A stretch of DNA of 64,000 nucleotides from positions 3,355,501 to 3,419,500 of the forward strand of contig CP053159.1 in assembly GCA_014607495.2 (NCBI GenBank), in the 5' to 3' direction. The notes under the pieces were generated by a model. The model was not told the origin of the DNA. It searched no databases and saw only the letters and a program-made list of their open reading frames with translations. Both the position numbers and the translations under genes were made by a program. The stretch's first letter is position 1. The number at the start of each line of letters is the position of its first letter. The stretch is from Carposina sasakii. Taxonomy: Eukaryota > Arthropoda > Insecta > Lepidoptera > Carposinidae. Shown here one piece after another: positions 44,106-54,160 of this stretch.

Positions 44106-44462
44106 TCTATACATATAATAAAAATATAACGGATCGCTGTCTGTACGTGGAAGATATATAAGAAAAAATATTATAGGAGACCTTTATCAACGCAATAGAA
44201 ACCAAAACGATGATTTTTTGTCTGTTTGTCGGTTTGTCTGTTTGTCGGTTTGTCGGTTTGTCTGTTTGTCTGTGCGTTTGTGCACGCTAATCTCAGAAAC
44301 GGCTGAACCGATTTCGATGCAGTTTTCAGGAATATATTGTGACAGGTCCTACTTAACATATAGGCTACTTTTTATCCCGGGAAAATGCTTTTATCTCGGA
44401 TAATTTCGATATTTTGTTTTTTTTCTGTAGTCCACGCGGACGGAGTCGCGGGCGTCCACTAG
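44106..44462 (+). mobile_element. Helitron-like family F copy
   Basis: A|TCTATACATATAATAAAA at the start; GTCCACGCGGAC, then GGCGTCCACTAG|T at the end. Near twin of 3904-4236 along the whole length. It is the clearest case of the A/T insertion site with TC and CTAG termini in the window. Confidence 0.75.
44217..44281 (+). repeat. TTGTCTGT/TTGTCGGT minisatellite
   Basis: About eight units of the octamers TTTGTCTG and TTTGTCGG inside the Helitron-like copy. The twin at 3904-4236 has only two or three units at this place, so the array expanded after insertion. Confidence 0.8.
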
Positions 44463-46144
44463 TATTAAATAAATATTTATTAAATACTTGACGGAGTTTT
44501 CAGTGTAATAATCAAAATTTAATAATGATTTACAAATGTAGGTAGATGGAGAGTTTCTATATTTATAATTTGTTATGTATTTTATATGCTTTCTTTCCTA
44601 TATTTGTATGCCAAAATGGCGGAACACAGAGAAGCTAAATCTATTATTGTAATAGCATTTTATACCTGTGTATCACAAATAAATCAATTTGAATTTGAAT
44701 TTATTTATTTGTATCATCACACAAAACATCCCTGAAAGCATTTTCAAATTTTAGTTTTTTCTGTGTCTCTGTGGTAATATAACTTTAAGACAGTAATCCA
44801 ACACCATACCAGTACAATCGAAATAACACGAGTATATAGTGTTATGTGAATAACACTCACTCTAATATTAATAAACATAGACTAAAGATGTCATAACTTT
44901 GCTCCAAGTCGTAAAATGAAATTTTCCTTCAAAAAGTTCTGAAATAAGATCGGAGTATGTTTCGACTGAGATGACACATTTTCATTAAGAGGACTTTACC
45001 GCGAATTGCCATACAAATCGGGATTTACCTTGGCCTTTAGTGTATCTTTGATATTTTTATTTGGAGAAATCGAAAAATTTAATAAAGCTTAAAGCTTTGT
45101 AGGGTCTGAAAACCGACTGAAAGCATTCATTTTATTATTTTGTGTCATGTAAATAATTCCAAGCGCTCCGCGCCATTGTGGTTTAGACGCAGTAGGAAAA
45201 CACAGTTCGGTAGTTATATTTTTTTACAGAAATTATGCTGATCAGAAATGATACTGATCTCCAAATATTCTTTAATACAATATTACTTATTCATATTAAA
45301 ATATTTTTAATGAGGAGTAGGATTTAGAAAATACGCAGACCGAAAATGCTTGATTCATAATGGAAAATTTCACCCCTATAACAAATACTCTCACAAACAC
45401 CCCCTGCAACAGAACCAAAACAAATTAACGCATTATCTGGAACTGCTTTCAAAATATTAATCGCATTGAGAAATTTCGCGCAATATGCGTAAACTTTAAA
45501 CACCGGCACCTTTATTATCCAAGCAGATTATCCCTAGTCCATTGTGCGCGGTACATTAACCGTTGGCGAATAACTTGGCATTGTCTTTACTAAACAATCT
45601 TATCTTTATTCACCCCCATGCGAGAAGACTTTGAGTCGAAAATGTACAGAAATATGGCTACATAATGTTCGTGTTTCGGGATGGTGTTAGATGGAAAGAT
45701 ATTTCTATGAAATATGAGCATTCAGTTTATGAATGTCTCCGAGTGTTAGTAGTTTGGTCATGGAAATCTCAATGTAGATTAGCCACCTGCGCAGGAGATA
45801 TTATTAAGCACAAGTGTACACCTACACAAACGCAGGTGCTCTCTCTATTGTCTCATTGTCATAGTCTGATAGGATAGGATAGGATTTAAAATCTGGAAAT
45901 GAAAATAAATTCAGCGATACCGGCCCGTGACAGGGATCGTCGCCCCCCGATTGCAAGACGCACGTCTTAGCCATATTGGGCTATTACCGCTTTAACTTTC
46001 ACTTTATGTAGAAAGGATATAGACAGGAAATACCTACTTGCTTATGTTGTAGCTTGAGAGAGCCCAATATACGAGTACCTAGAACAAAATTGCAAACCAG
46101 TGAATTCCTCAATAATTAATCTAACATTTATGTACATACTATTT
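44463..46144. other. unassigned DNA
   Basis: No gene recognised. A (GGATA)n run of about 15 bp lies near 45871-45885, followed by a GC-rich patch (45915-45965) of unknown nature. Confidence 0.4.
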
Positions 46145-46265
46145 ATAATAATAATAATAAACACTTTATTGTTCTATTAATTTTTGTAGATGGGCGAACT
46201 TAATGCTACAAAGCATTTTCTTTTTACATTCTACTCTTTTGTATATCATAATACATTATTTACAT
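46145..46265 (-). repeat. non-LTR retrotransposon 3' tail, minus strand
   Basis: Minus strand: TTTGTAGCATTAAGTTCGCC, ATCTACAAAAATT, GAACAATAAAGTGTTTATTA and a (TTA)n tail. Same general plan as the tails at 25085 and 35180. Confidence 0.55.
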
Positions 46266-46482
46266 TTACAACTTTTTTATTTGTATTAAAATGCTAATTG
46301 GGCATTTTTCGCTGTGTCATGGAACAAATGAGATGGAAGCCAAAAATTTTCACTTATGTAGTATGTTTGTTTAAGGACATAAAAATAAACTTTATTGTTT
46401 CTCCTATTGTCATAAATATACCTAGAGTCTTTTGTAATGATGCACTATATTTTTATTAGGGGATGCACAAGTTATAAGAACT

Positions 46483-46532
46483 ACATACATACATACATAC
46501 ATACATATGTATCACGCCTTTATCCCTTACGG
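46483..46532 (-). repeat. LINE 3' end with (TATG)n tail
   Basis: (ACAT)n followed by ATCACGCCTTTATCCCTTAC on the plus strand, i.e. GGGATAAAGGCGTGAT then a (TATG)n tail on the minus strand. Same type as at 15120 and 39094. Confidence 0.65.
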
Positions 46533-46584
46533 GATAATATAAAACTACAATGCAAATAAATACATTAGAATTCGTTTTTAAGTA

Positions 46585-46775
46585 AGTTAAGCGATGTGGT
46601 ATAAAAATACATAGTCCACTATAGAGAACCTATCTGCCAAATTTGAGCCTCGAAATTATATTTTTCAGGTACGTGTAGCATGAAGAAATTCTAAGCAAGT
46701 GTGACTTTTTGTAGATAGTAAGCTATTTTTTAACCTTTCCGCTTAACATACCCCTGTTGTTATACCTTGTACCTA
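46585..46775. repeat. MITE family A, diverged copy
   Basis: TAGTCCACTATAGAGAACCT, TTTGAGCCTCGAAATTAT, then CTTTCCGCTTAACATACCCC and GTTATACCTTGTAC. Left end missing, many substitutions. Confidence 0.65.
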
Positions 46776-46846
46776 TATATAGGTAGAATACATTATATTC
46801 AGAGCTACCAAATGCCTAAGTAAGCCAATTACAAAGAAATACAGTG

Positions 46847-47062
46847 TATTATGCTTTACAGCTTCATTCTTAGCGATTTATTGTTTACATATTGTAGATG
46901 TATCCCTATGCGTTAGCCTTGCACGGTATTTAAAAGAAAACAATTTGACTTTACCAATCTGTCACTGTCAGAGCTTACCAACTCATTCCGGTCGTTGGCG
47001 GATAGTTCGTTCGTTCGTTCGACCCTTCCTTCGTGATAGGAATTGCTAGGGAACTTCATATT
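46847..47062 (+). repeat. DIRS left terminal repeat
   Basis: The part 46872-47062 is the exact reverse complement of 51683-51873 over 191 bp. The outer 25 bp (ATTATGCTTTACAGCTTCAT onward) differ in part from the right end but recur as reverse complement in the internal complementary region. It contains a GTTCGTTCGTTCGTTCG run at about 47014-47030. Confidence 0.95.
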
Positions 47063-47125
47063 GTGTTCCGTGCTCATAGCCTTCGCACGTCTCTACTACC
47101 ATCCCGGATATATTTGTATTTCAAC

Positions 47126-48503
47126 ATGGGAAAACGCAAACATGAACATAGTGAAGAGGGAATATTGAAGAAAATTCAGAAGTTACAGAAGAAATTGGAA
47201 TCAAGATCGAAGCATCGAAGAAGGCGTATCATAGAAGACTCCTCAGAATCAGAATACGATGGTAAATAATTATTAGGTTTATCCTGATGTTATTTTTAAG
47301 TGATGTGTACTACCATACCCAGGTTACTACCGTCACCTTTTATATATTTGTTGTGATGTGTACTGCCATAACCAGGCTACTACCTTCATACTATTTTTTC
47401 GTTAAATAAGTGATGTGTACTGCCATACCCAGGCTACTACTGTCACGTATTATTTCGCAAGTTAAAAAATGATGTGTACTGCCATACCCAGGTTGTTACT
47501 ATCATTAAATGCGATATTTTTTGTCATAGATACCGAGCGCATAGCACTGGAGACTGAAGATTATTTGGTCCAAGGGAGTAACACACACGATGTATTGTCA
47601 CCTCGTGCTTCGCCGAACCCCGATCCGCCATGCCTGGTTTCACAACCGTCTACTTCCCCACAGCCGGGAACATCGACCGAGACTGCCGATAATGCTGTGG
47701 TTTGTATCGAGGACTTGGACCTAGATGAAGATATTTTGGAACTATTGGGCGATGCACCAAAAGCAGATACAAAACTGGGACCAGCTATTCATAAGGATAT
47801 AGCTAATAGATGGCAGGATATTCTAGCAAAGGGTCTTTCAAAAGAAAATAAATTAAAACTTTTGTCAGACTACCCGACACCAGGCAATTGTGAATTTTTA
47901 GTGGCACCATTGCTGAATCCCGAAGCTAAAGCTGCTTTACCCGAAACATTAATAAAAAAGGACGCCTCTATTTCATACAAGCAAAATTAAATTGGTACGG
48001 CACTATCTGCTCTTTCAAAAGTGACAGAACTTGTAATATCCAACGAGACTTCAAAGCAAAAAATTCTCAAACCATTGAGCGATGCTTGTCGTATTTTATG
48101 CGATAGTCACTATGCTGAAACTAAGACTCGCCGTAATTTCATTTTGTCGTCTATAAACTCAGGTCTAAAGGAGACATTAATAGAAGCAGGTCGAGACAAG
48201 TTTTTATTTGGTGAAAATGTTAGTGAAAAACTGAAATTGGCAAAAACCATCCAAAAATCTGGTGAAGCTTTGAAGGTACAACCATCAAAACACATTTTTC
48301 TCAAAAATCCTTCTCAAATACAAACACGAAAAAGTCGTTTTAACTCCAGGTACAATCAACGCAAACCTCCAGAGAAGCCTGTAAGCGACCAGCGGTTGCC
48401 AGCTCGAACCTCAATACGGGCGCCGCAGCAGTCGCGCAGCAACACGACAATCCGAGTGACGTTGCCGGCGCCGCCGCCTCCGCGTCGCCCATACCGCCGT
48501 TAG
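47126..48503 (+). CDS. DIRS gag-like protein, probably spliced, one stop
   Basis: ATG at 47126 (MGKRKHEHSEEG) starts a basic, Lys/Arg-rich N-terminus with a predicted coiled-coil stretch (ILKKIQKLQKKLESRSK). It ends at 47261, where GT begins an apparent intron (47262-47529). Exon 2 (47530-48503) continues in frame through an acidic region (ETEDYLVQG, CIEDLDLDEDILELLGDAP). A longer conserved-looking part follows (NRWQDILAKGLSKENKL), then a basic C-terminus (TRKSRFNSRYNQRKPPE). TAA at 47988-47990 interrupts exon 2. The same frame is open on both sides, so a single substitution probably killed it, unless read-through occurs. In DIRS elements this ORF is thought to be the RNA-binding structural protein. 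No zinc knuckle is visible. The end overlaps the RT frame by 160 bp. Confidence 0.75.
47262..47529 (+). other. putative spliceosomal intron in DIRS gag
   Basis: GG|GTAAATAATT at the left and TTTTTTTGTCATAG|A at the right give a 268-bp intron. Removing it joins EYD to TERIALETED in one frame. Without splicing, the first frame stops within two codons (TAA at 47267). The intron body is made of four copies of a 29-bp word (see next entry). Confidence 0.6.
47301..47515 (+). repeat. four tandem units inside the putative intron
   Basis: TGATGTGTACTGCCATACCC followed by AGGCTACTAC recurs at 47301, 47353, 47411 and 47470 (spacing 52, 58 and 59 bp). Each is followed by a short AT-rich spacer. Units differ at a few bases. 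Confidence 0.9.
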
Positions 48504-50386
48504 GACCAGAGGTTCCTTATGCCGGCAGGCTTAAATATTATTATGGAAACTGGGCTGACATAACCAATGATCGCACGATCTTATCCTTGTTAAAAGGCTA
48601 TAAAATAACCTTTACGTCAACTCCCTATCGTACTGATTGTCCTAATGTCCACCCTCAATTTGAGAAAGAACGTAGGGACTTTGATACTGCTTTTAATAAA
48701 TTATTAGCAAATGGTGCTATTTCGAAATGTAATGGCCATGTACCTGGCGAGTTTATATCTAGTATATTTTTAGTTCCCAAACCAAATGGTGAACAACGTT
48801 TTATACTTAATTTAAAATGTTTAAACAAGTTCATTAAAACAATTCATTTTAAACTAGAAGATTATCGCACTTTATCTAAATTAATTACTAAAGACTGTTT
48901 TTTGGCAACTATAGATTTAAAGGATGCATATTTTCTTGTACCGATTCATAAATCTCACAAGAAATATTTAAGATTTATATACAAGGATATTATATTCCAA
49001 TTCAATTGTTTACCCTTTGGTTTGTGTGTGGCACCTTACGTATTTACGAAACTGCTAAAACCTGTTATGGAATATTTAAGATCGCGAAACATGTTGTCAG
49101 TAATATACCTAGATGATATATGTTGTCTAGGTTCATCCTTTTCTGAGTGCAAAGATAATATTACTTTAACAAAAAACATATTACATAGTTTAGGTTTCAA
49201 ATTGAATTATGATAAAAGCTGTCTAATTCCTAAGCAACATTGTAAATATTTAGGTTTTGTGTACGATTCTAATAAGATGATTCTAAAACTGCCTGATGAT
49301 AAGAAAAATAAAATTAAAATTAATACTGAATCATTTATCAATAGACGCAAATGTAGATTGAGAGAATTTGCTAGATTCCTTGGGTTATTAGTTTCAGCTT
49401 GCCCTGCGATTCAATATTCATGGAAATATACCAAGGCATTCGAACGCTTTAAATATTTGTGTTTACGTAATAACCCTAGTTACGAACAAGTTATCAGACT
49501 ACCCGATCATTTAGAAGATGATATGATTTGGTGGGTAGAACAAATAGATAACGCATTCATGCCATTAGTTGTTAATAAATATGATCTAGAAATATTTTCC
49601 GATGCGTCTCTCACCGGTTGGGGTGCATATTGCAATAATGACGAATGTTTTGGTTATTGGAAAAATTATGAAACTGTATTACACATAAACGAGTTAGAAA
49701 TGAAGGCAGCTTTTCTTGCTTTAAAAACTTTAGCAAAAAACTATAGTGATTGTAAAATATTACTGCGATTAGATAACGTAACAGCCATTTCCTGTATTAA
49801 TAGAATGGGTAGCATACAATATATACATTTAAATAAAATCTCACAAGATATTTGGAAATGGTGTGAAGATAGAAAAATTTTAATTTTTTGTTCCTATATA
49901 AATACTAAAGAAAATTTTAATGCAGATTCTTTGTCTCGTAAAAAATTTCTTGACACCGAATGGGAGCTCAATAATTTTGCGTCTGAAGAAATAGTTGATA
50001 AGTTTGGGATGCCAAAAATAGATCTGTTTGCCAGTAGGCAAAATGCTAAATGTTCTCTTTATGTAGCTTGGAAAAATGATCCAGGTGCTTGGTTAGTGGA
50101 TGCATTCACGATTTCTTGGTATAGTTTAGAGTTCTATGCTTTCCCACCATTTTCAATAATAACAAAGCTATTGCAAAAAATCATAAGTGATAAAGCAGAG
50201 GGCATTGTGGTTGTACCAGATTGGCCTACACAGCCCTGGTTCCCATTATATCACAAATTAATGATTTCTGAACCTCTTTACTTTGAACCACGCACTGATC
50301 TTTTGATGTCTCCTTTCAGGACTCGGCACAACTTGTACAAAACTCTTCGATTGGTTGCCGCGATGCTTTCAGGAAAGCATTACTAG
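48344..50386 (+). CDS. DIRS reverse transcriptase, RNase H and methyltransferase-like ORF
   Basis: Copies element RNA into DNA. The frame is open from 48344, overlapping the end of gag by 160 bp in the -1 frame, and no in-frame ATG is evident before the RT domain; recognisable homology starts at YAGRLKYYYGNW (about 48518). RT motifs in order: FILNLKCLNKFIKT, LATIDLKDAYFLVPI, FNCLPFGLCVAPYVF and the catalytic YLDD at 49106-49117. RNase H follows with FSDASLTGWGAY (Asp), HINELEMKA (Glu), LLRLDNVTA (Asp) and NADSLSR (Asp), so all four acidic residues are present. The C-terminal part, PKIDLFASRQNAK, WYSLEFYAFPPFS (FPPF at 50141) and VVPDWPTQPWFP, is the DAM-methyltransferase-like domain typical of DIRS1-group elements. 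Its role is unknown. No internal stop over 599 codons from 48587. Expression likely needs frameshifting or re-initiation. Confidence 0.92.
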   Translation, partial: LQVQSTQTSREACKRPAVASSNLNTGAAAVAQQHDNPSDVAGAAASASPIPPLGPEVPYAGRLKYYYGNWADITNDRTILSLLKGYKITFTSTPYRTDCPNVHPQFEKERRDFDTAFNKLLANGAISKCNGHVPGEFISSIFLVPKPNGEQRFILNLKCLNKFIKTIHFKLEDYRTLSKLITKDCFLATIDLKDAYFLVPIHKSHKKYLRFIYKDIIFQFNCLPFGLCVAPYVFTKLLKPVMEYLRSRNMLSVIYLDDICCLGSSFSECKDNITLTKNILHSLGFKLNYDKSCLIPKQHCKYLGFVYDSNKMILKLPDDKKNKIKINTESFINRRKCRLREFARFLGLLVSACPAIQYSWKYTKAFERFKYLCLRNNPSYEQVIRLPDHLEDDMIWWVEQIDNAFMPLVVNKYDLEIFSDASLTGWGAYCNNDECFGYWKNYETVLHINELEMKAAFLALKTLAKNYSDCKILLRLDNVTAISCINRMGSIQYIHLNKISQDIWKWCEDRKILIFCSYINTKENFNADSLSRKKFLDTEWELNNFASEEIVDKFGMPKIDLFASRQNAKCSLYVAWKNDPGAWLVDAFTISWYSLEFYAFPPFSIITKLLQKIISDKAEGIVVVPDWPTQPWFPLYHKLMISEPLYFEPRTDLLMSPFRTRHNLYKTLRLVAAMLSGKHY

Positions 50387-51333
50387 AAAGATCGCTTTCG
50401 TTAAGATCAGTAGAAATTATGTTGTCATCACTGTCTGATACTACATATCGCCAATATGATGGGTGTATTAAATCATGGATAGACTATTGTAATTCACTAG
50501 GGCATACATACACGGTTGCATCAGTTTCAATAATAATTGATTTTCTTACTTATATATTTGATAAAGGAGCCCAATATGGAACTATAAATTGTTATAAATC
50601 TGCTTTATCCTTAATTTTAGGCAATAGTATAATGAATGATGATAGAATTAAACGTTTTGTAAAAGGAGTTTTTAGACTTAGACCCACTAGGCCTAAATAC
50701 CATCAAACATGGGATCCAAATATTGTTTTGAATCATTTAGCTCAAATGTGGCCAAATGAACATCTAAGTCTGAAAGATCTTTCAAGGAAGACCTTAACCT
50801 TATTGGCATTAGTTACAGCACATCGCGTACAAACATTTTCAATCATTAAAATTTGTAACATTGTTGTACAACCTCCTGTAAATATTACTATAAAAATTCC
50901 AGATCATATTAAAACCTCAAAACCAAACTCTTTTCAGCCGATTTTACTCTTACCATATTTTAATAGTCGTCCACAAATTTGTCCGGCAAGATGTTTAGAA
51001 GTTTACTTAAATAAAACACAGTTATTACGTAATAATCATGATAATTTATTCATTAGTATTAAACGACCACATTCTAAATTATCAGCGCAAACATTAAGTC
51101 ACTGGATTAAGGAAATACTTAGCGACAGTGGTCTTGATACGTCTATTTTTTGTGCACACAGCACCCGACATGCTGCAACATCTTTAGCCAGCAAACTTGG
51201 GGTCAATATTGAGTTAATACGACGCACAGCTGGGTGGACTGATTCCTCCTCAGTCTTTGCCCGTTTCTATAATAAGGATATTGTTGTTGATCCAAATCAT
51301 TTTGCTACCTCTATTCTATCTTCTAACCTATAA
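50299..51333 (+). CDS. DIRS tyrosine recombinase (YR)
   Basis: Integrates the circular double-stranded cDNA; it replaces the DDE integrase of LTR elements. The frame opens after a TGA at 50296-50298 and overlaps the RT ORF by 88 bp in the -1 frame. The overlap already reads GCRDAFRKALLERSLSL, as expected for the usual N-terminus, and the first ATG is at 50419 (MLSSLSDTTYRQYDG). Catalytic residues visible: Arg in TAHRVQTFS (50824-50826), His and Arg in HSTRHAATS (51157-51168), Trp in TAGWTDSSS and the nucleophile Tyr in FARFYNKD (51268-51270). The N-terminal core-binding part has the helical WIDYCNS and FLTYIFDKG stretches. Intact to its stop at 51333; I see no defect. Likely expressed by frameshift from the RT ORF. 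Confidence 0.93.
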   Translation, partial: SFDVSFQDSAQLVQNSSIGCRDAFRKALLERSLSLRSVEIMLSSLSDTTYRQYDGCIKSWIDYCNSLGHTYTVASVSIIIDFLTYIFDKGAQYGTINCYKSALSLILGNSIMNDDRIKRFVKGVFRLRPTRPKYHQTWDPNIVLNHLAQMWPNEHLSLKDLSRKTLTLLALVTAHRVQTFSIIKICNIVVQPPVNITIKIPDHIKTSKPNSFQPILLLPYFNSRPQICPARCLEVYLNKTQLLRNNHDNLFISIKRPHSKLSAQTLSHWIKEILSDSGLDTSIFCAHSTRHAATSLASKLGVNIELIRRTAGWTDSSSVFARFYNKDIVVDPNHFATSILSSNL

Positions 51334-51484
51334 AAGAATAGTATATGAGGTATAACTTATGTAATAAGTTATGTAGAATTGTACTAAATCTTAGATAAAA
51401 TAAAAATAATATAAAGTAGTAACCTTCTTTGTTTTCTTTTTATTTATAAGTCTTTTTCATTATTTCAAACATAGCTTTTAACAT

Positions 51485-51608
51485 CCTACAATATGTAAAC
51501 AATAAATCGCTAAGAATGAAGCTGTAAAGCATAATTAAATATCAAACGAACTTACCAAGTGAAGTTCGATGTTAATTATGCGAACAGCTTCATTCGACGC
51601 GATTTATA
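51485..51608 (+). repeat. DIRS internal complementary region
   Basis: First half (51485-51537) is the reverse complement of the left outer end (46847-46898) with one inserted C. Second half (51535-51608) is the reverse complement of the right outer end (51866-51937). The junction reads GCATAATTAAATATC, where the two ends share AT. In DIRS models this region templates end joining into a circle. Confidence 0.95.
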
Positions 51609-51682
51609 CACTCCCTCCCTATATTTTATACCCAACCCACACAATTACAGTGGATGTTTAAAAAATGAAAAATGCTTTGTCA

Positions 51683-51937
51683 AATATGAAGTTCCCTAGC
51701 AATTCCTATCACGAAGGAAGGGTCGAACGAACGAACGAACTATCCGCCAACGACCGGAATGAGTTGGTAAGCTCTGACAGTGACAGATTGGTAAAGTCAA
51801 ATTGTTTTCTTTTAAATACCGTGCAAGGCTAACGCATAGGGATACATCTACAATATGTAAACAATAAATCGCGTCGAATGAAGCTGTTCGCATAATTAAC
51901 ATCGAACTTCACTTGGTAAGTTCGTTTGATATTTAAT
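51683..51937 (-). repeat. DIRS right terminal repeat
   Basis: Contains the 191-bp reverse complement of the left repeat (51683-51873) and an outer extension to GATATTTAAT at 51928-51937. The extension carries TTCACTTGGTAAGTTCG, absent from the left end but present, inverted, in the internal complementary region. Confidence 0.95.
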
Positions 51938-53175
51938 AATACTCGTTTTTAAATCTACTGAGCAAAGTAAAGGTAAGCGTCTTGTATCCAATATAAATAA
52001 AATTACTGTAACACGCGTATGATTTGAATAGTTTTGTTTGGCTTTGTGTATTGATATTGAAAGAAAATATTACGATTTATGAATAAAAATAGAATAGAGA
52101 TATTTTTTGTGTGAAAGCTTGCGTATATTACACGTGACTGCGGTTCAAATGGATATCAATACAAAAGTAAATACATATAAAATGGCAAAATAAATTGTCG
52201 AATTTTTAAAAATAATTTTATTAGAAATTGCGAACTGTTACTAGTCGATAATATTCTTCAGGATTGCCTTGTCTTTAGTAATTTGGATGTATAATTCCAT
52301 TTCATACTCCTTCCCTCCTATAGACAGATTGTTTAGACAGATATTTTATTTGAATTTAATATTGACAAATTAAGCTACTGTCTAATTATTTTATTTAATG
52401 TAAAATCCACATAGAATATTAGGTATTATAAATTATGTTTACTGTATACCTATATAGTTTTACAGGTAAAAAATATAGGTATTACATAATATTTATGTTC
52501 TTATTATTAACATAAAGTAAGGTATAATTAATTAAAGTACATACCAACTTCTTCTCTCTCTAGACAATTTGCAAACTAAATAGGCAATCATGAGGCTCAA
52601 TGTAAATAAAGCTTTTTCTTTTGTTTCCAGAAAATAGCGAAGCCTGAAGCGAAATGATGTCCGTGGGCCAAAACAAGTTTGGGCTTCACATGTTGACTGT
52701 TAACCAGCGGTATAAAGGTAATATTTGTACAAATTACTTAATTTTGCCACATACTCGTATTCATGATGTGCTGAAGCGGGGCTTTGATAGACTACATCAG
52801 CTGCAGCTGCATGCGTCTCTTTCCGTGCATGTCGTTACATGCGACTAAGCCGCATGCTATCTCGCTTACATCTATCGCGCGCCTATGGTCACAAAGTGAA
52901 GTACACGCTGCAAAAAAAAATGTCTGGTTTCGCTTTGACTGATCTCATTGCTGTTCGTCTGAAAGCTCATTTTTTCATGTTTATTGCAGATTTACAATCA
53001 GTAATTACTTTGAGGTTACTCTTTCGAAGTAAATTTCCAGCGTATTTTTTTGCTAAAATGTGCTTATTAGAGTGTCTTTTATAAAATGTGACATTTAGTT
53101 AATTGGTTTTACCATCCATACCTTCCGTCACCGCCGCCATTTTCAGATCAATTCTTTATCTGCGCGGCTTATAAC
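51938..53175. other. mostly unassigned DNA
   Basis: A family H fragment (TTTCCGTGCATGTCGT, then GCGACTAAG) lies near 52817-52850. Plus frames at 52654-52848 and 52839-53084 have no motif. Nothing else recognised. Confidence 0.4.
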
Positions 53176-53282
53176 TAAGGGTAGACACACGGACTGCAAT
53201 TCAACTGCATGTCGATTGCAATCGGAACTGTAATTTTGCAGTCGACTTGCAGTTGGATTGCAGTCCATGTGTCTTTACCCAT
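53176..53282. mobile_element. small palindromic MITE
   Basis: Arms AAGGGTAGACACACGGACTG and CAGTCCATGTGTCTTTACCC are complements apart from a few mismatches. Pairing goes on through CAATTCAACTGCA and TGCAGTTGGATTG. About 107 bp, single copy in the window. Confidence 0.75.
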
Positions 53283-54050
53283 TCGTGCATGATCTTTTTA
53301 CATTTTTATGACGCAATAAAATAAACGGAAAATTCCTACATTAAAGTTAGCACAAAAACAACATAGCTTTATGTATACGCCTCGGCATCCCTTTTTTAGT
53401 ATTTTCCTTTACGTGTCTCTATTTTCTTAAGGAGAATATTTTTGCCGCGAACTCGAAGCCAGTATTTCATGTCTTAAGTACTTATTCTTAAAGGGCGGTT
53501 ATTCAGATTTGTTTTTTCTAAAAAGAATGGCACGAGCTCATTTGCTAATGTATTGTTCATAATTTAAATAAACGAGGAAGATTTTTTGTAGGGTAGCATT
53601 TTTACATATAATACTTAAGTAGTAAGCAAGCGTAAATAGGTATTATTCGGGGAAAGACGCATAATTTTATAAAAACATACCTCTGAAGTATAAGGATGTC
53701 TTTAAAAGGTATAAAATTTAATATAACAAAGCTTTTATTTATATTGGCCTCCACTAACCTAATGGCGTGTAATAAACATCCGGTTTTATGATTTGAAATT
53801 AATAAGTAAATATTATGGATAAGGTTAGGAAATACGATACGAATAGTACCAACCTACCTATTTCATAGGTAGGGGTAGTGTAGGCCAGGGTTTAAGGCCA
53901 GGGTCGAAAGTCACAACATGTTATTACTATTACCTATTACTATGACCCATAGCTATGACTTGACAACCGAATTGTGTCATAAAGTCCTAACGATTTGTCA
54001 TTTATGATATTTGGTCATTAATCTATTTTAGTAAGTAGTCTTTTGATTAA
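53283..54050. other. unassigned DNA
   Basis: No gene or repeat recognised. Confidence 0.4.
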
Positions 54051-54051
54051 T

Positions 54052-54160
54052 TGGTGATAGGCAACTTGTCACTTATCATTAGCAACCTTCGCCACTGTGC
54101 TGAGCAAAGCTATGGGGTGTCCATTACGATCCTGTTGTTTGATGAAACACACTCCACTAT
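54052..54160 (+). repeat. repeat family H fragment
   Basis: ATAGGCAACTTGTCACTTATC, then CGATCCTGTTGTTTGATG, follow the same order as in 60719-60812. Diverged. Confidence 0.45.

Larger units (their letters stand above)
46847..51937 (+). mobile_element. DIRS-type tyrosine-recombinase retrotransposon
   Basis: About 5.09 kb with the full set of DIRS features. There are inverted terminal repeats (191 bp, identical; 46872-47062 and 51683-51873) and unequal outer extensions (25 bp left, about 64 bp right). A complementary region near the right end (51485-51608) copies the reverse complement of the left outer end and then that of the right outer end, joined at an AT. Coding order is gag, RT with RNase H and a methyltransferase-like domain, and a tyrosine recombinase, each a frame apart from the next. 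No target duplication is seen, as expected for recombinase-mediated integration. Identical ITRs and long open frames point to recent insertion. Lesions: one in-frame stop in gag and one extra base in the complementary region. Confidence 0.95.

Noticed and set aside
46872..47062. LTRs of an ordinary LTR retrotransposon at the ends of the 46.8-51.9 kb element
   Set aside because: The repeats are inverted, there is a complementary region and a tyrosine recombinase in place of integrase and protease.
47301..47515. CRISPR-like array (repeats of about 30 bp with spacers)
   Set aside because: Eukaryotic transposon context, only four diverged units, AT-rich spacers and no cas genes.
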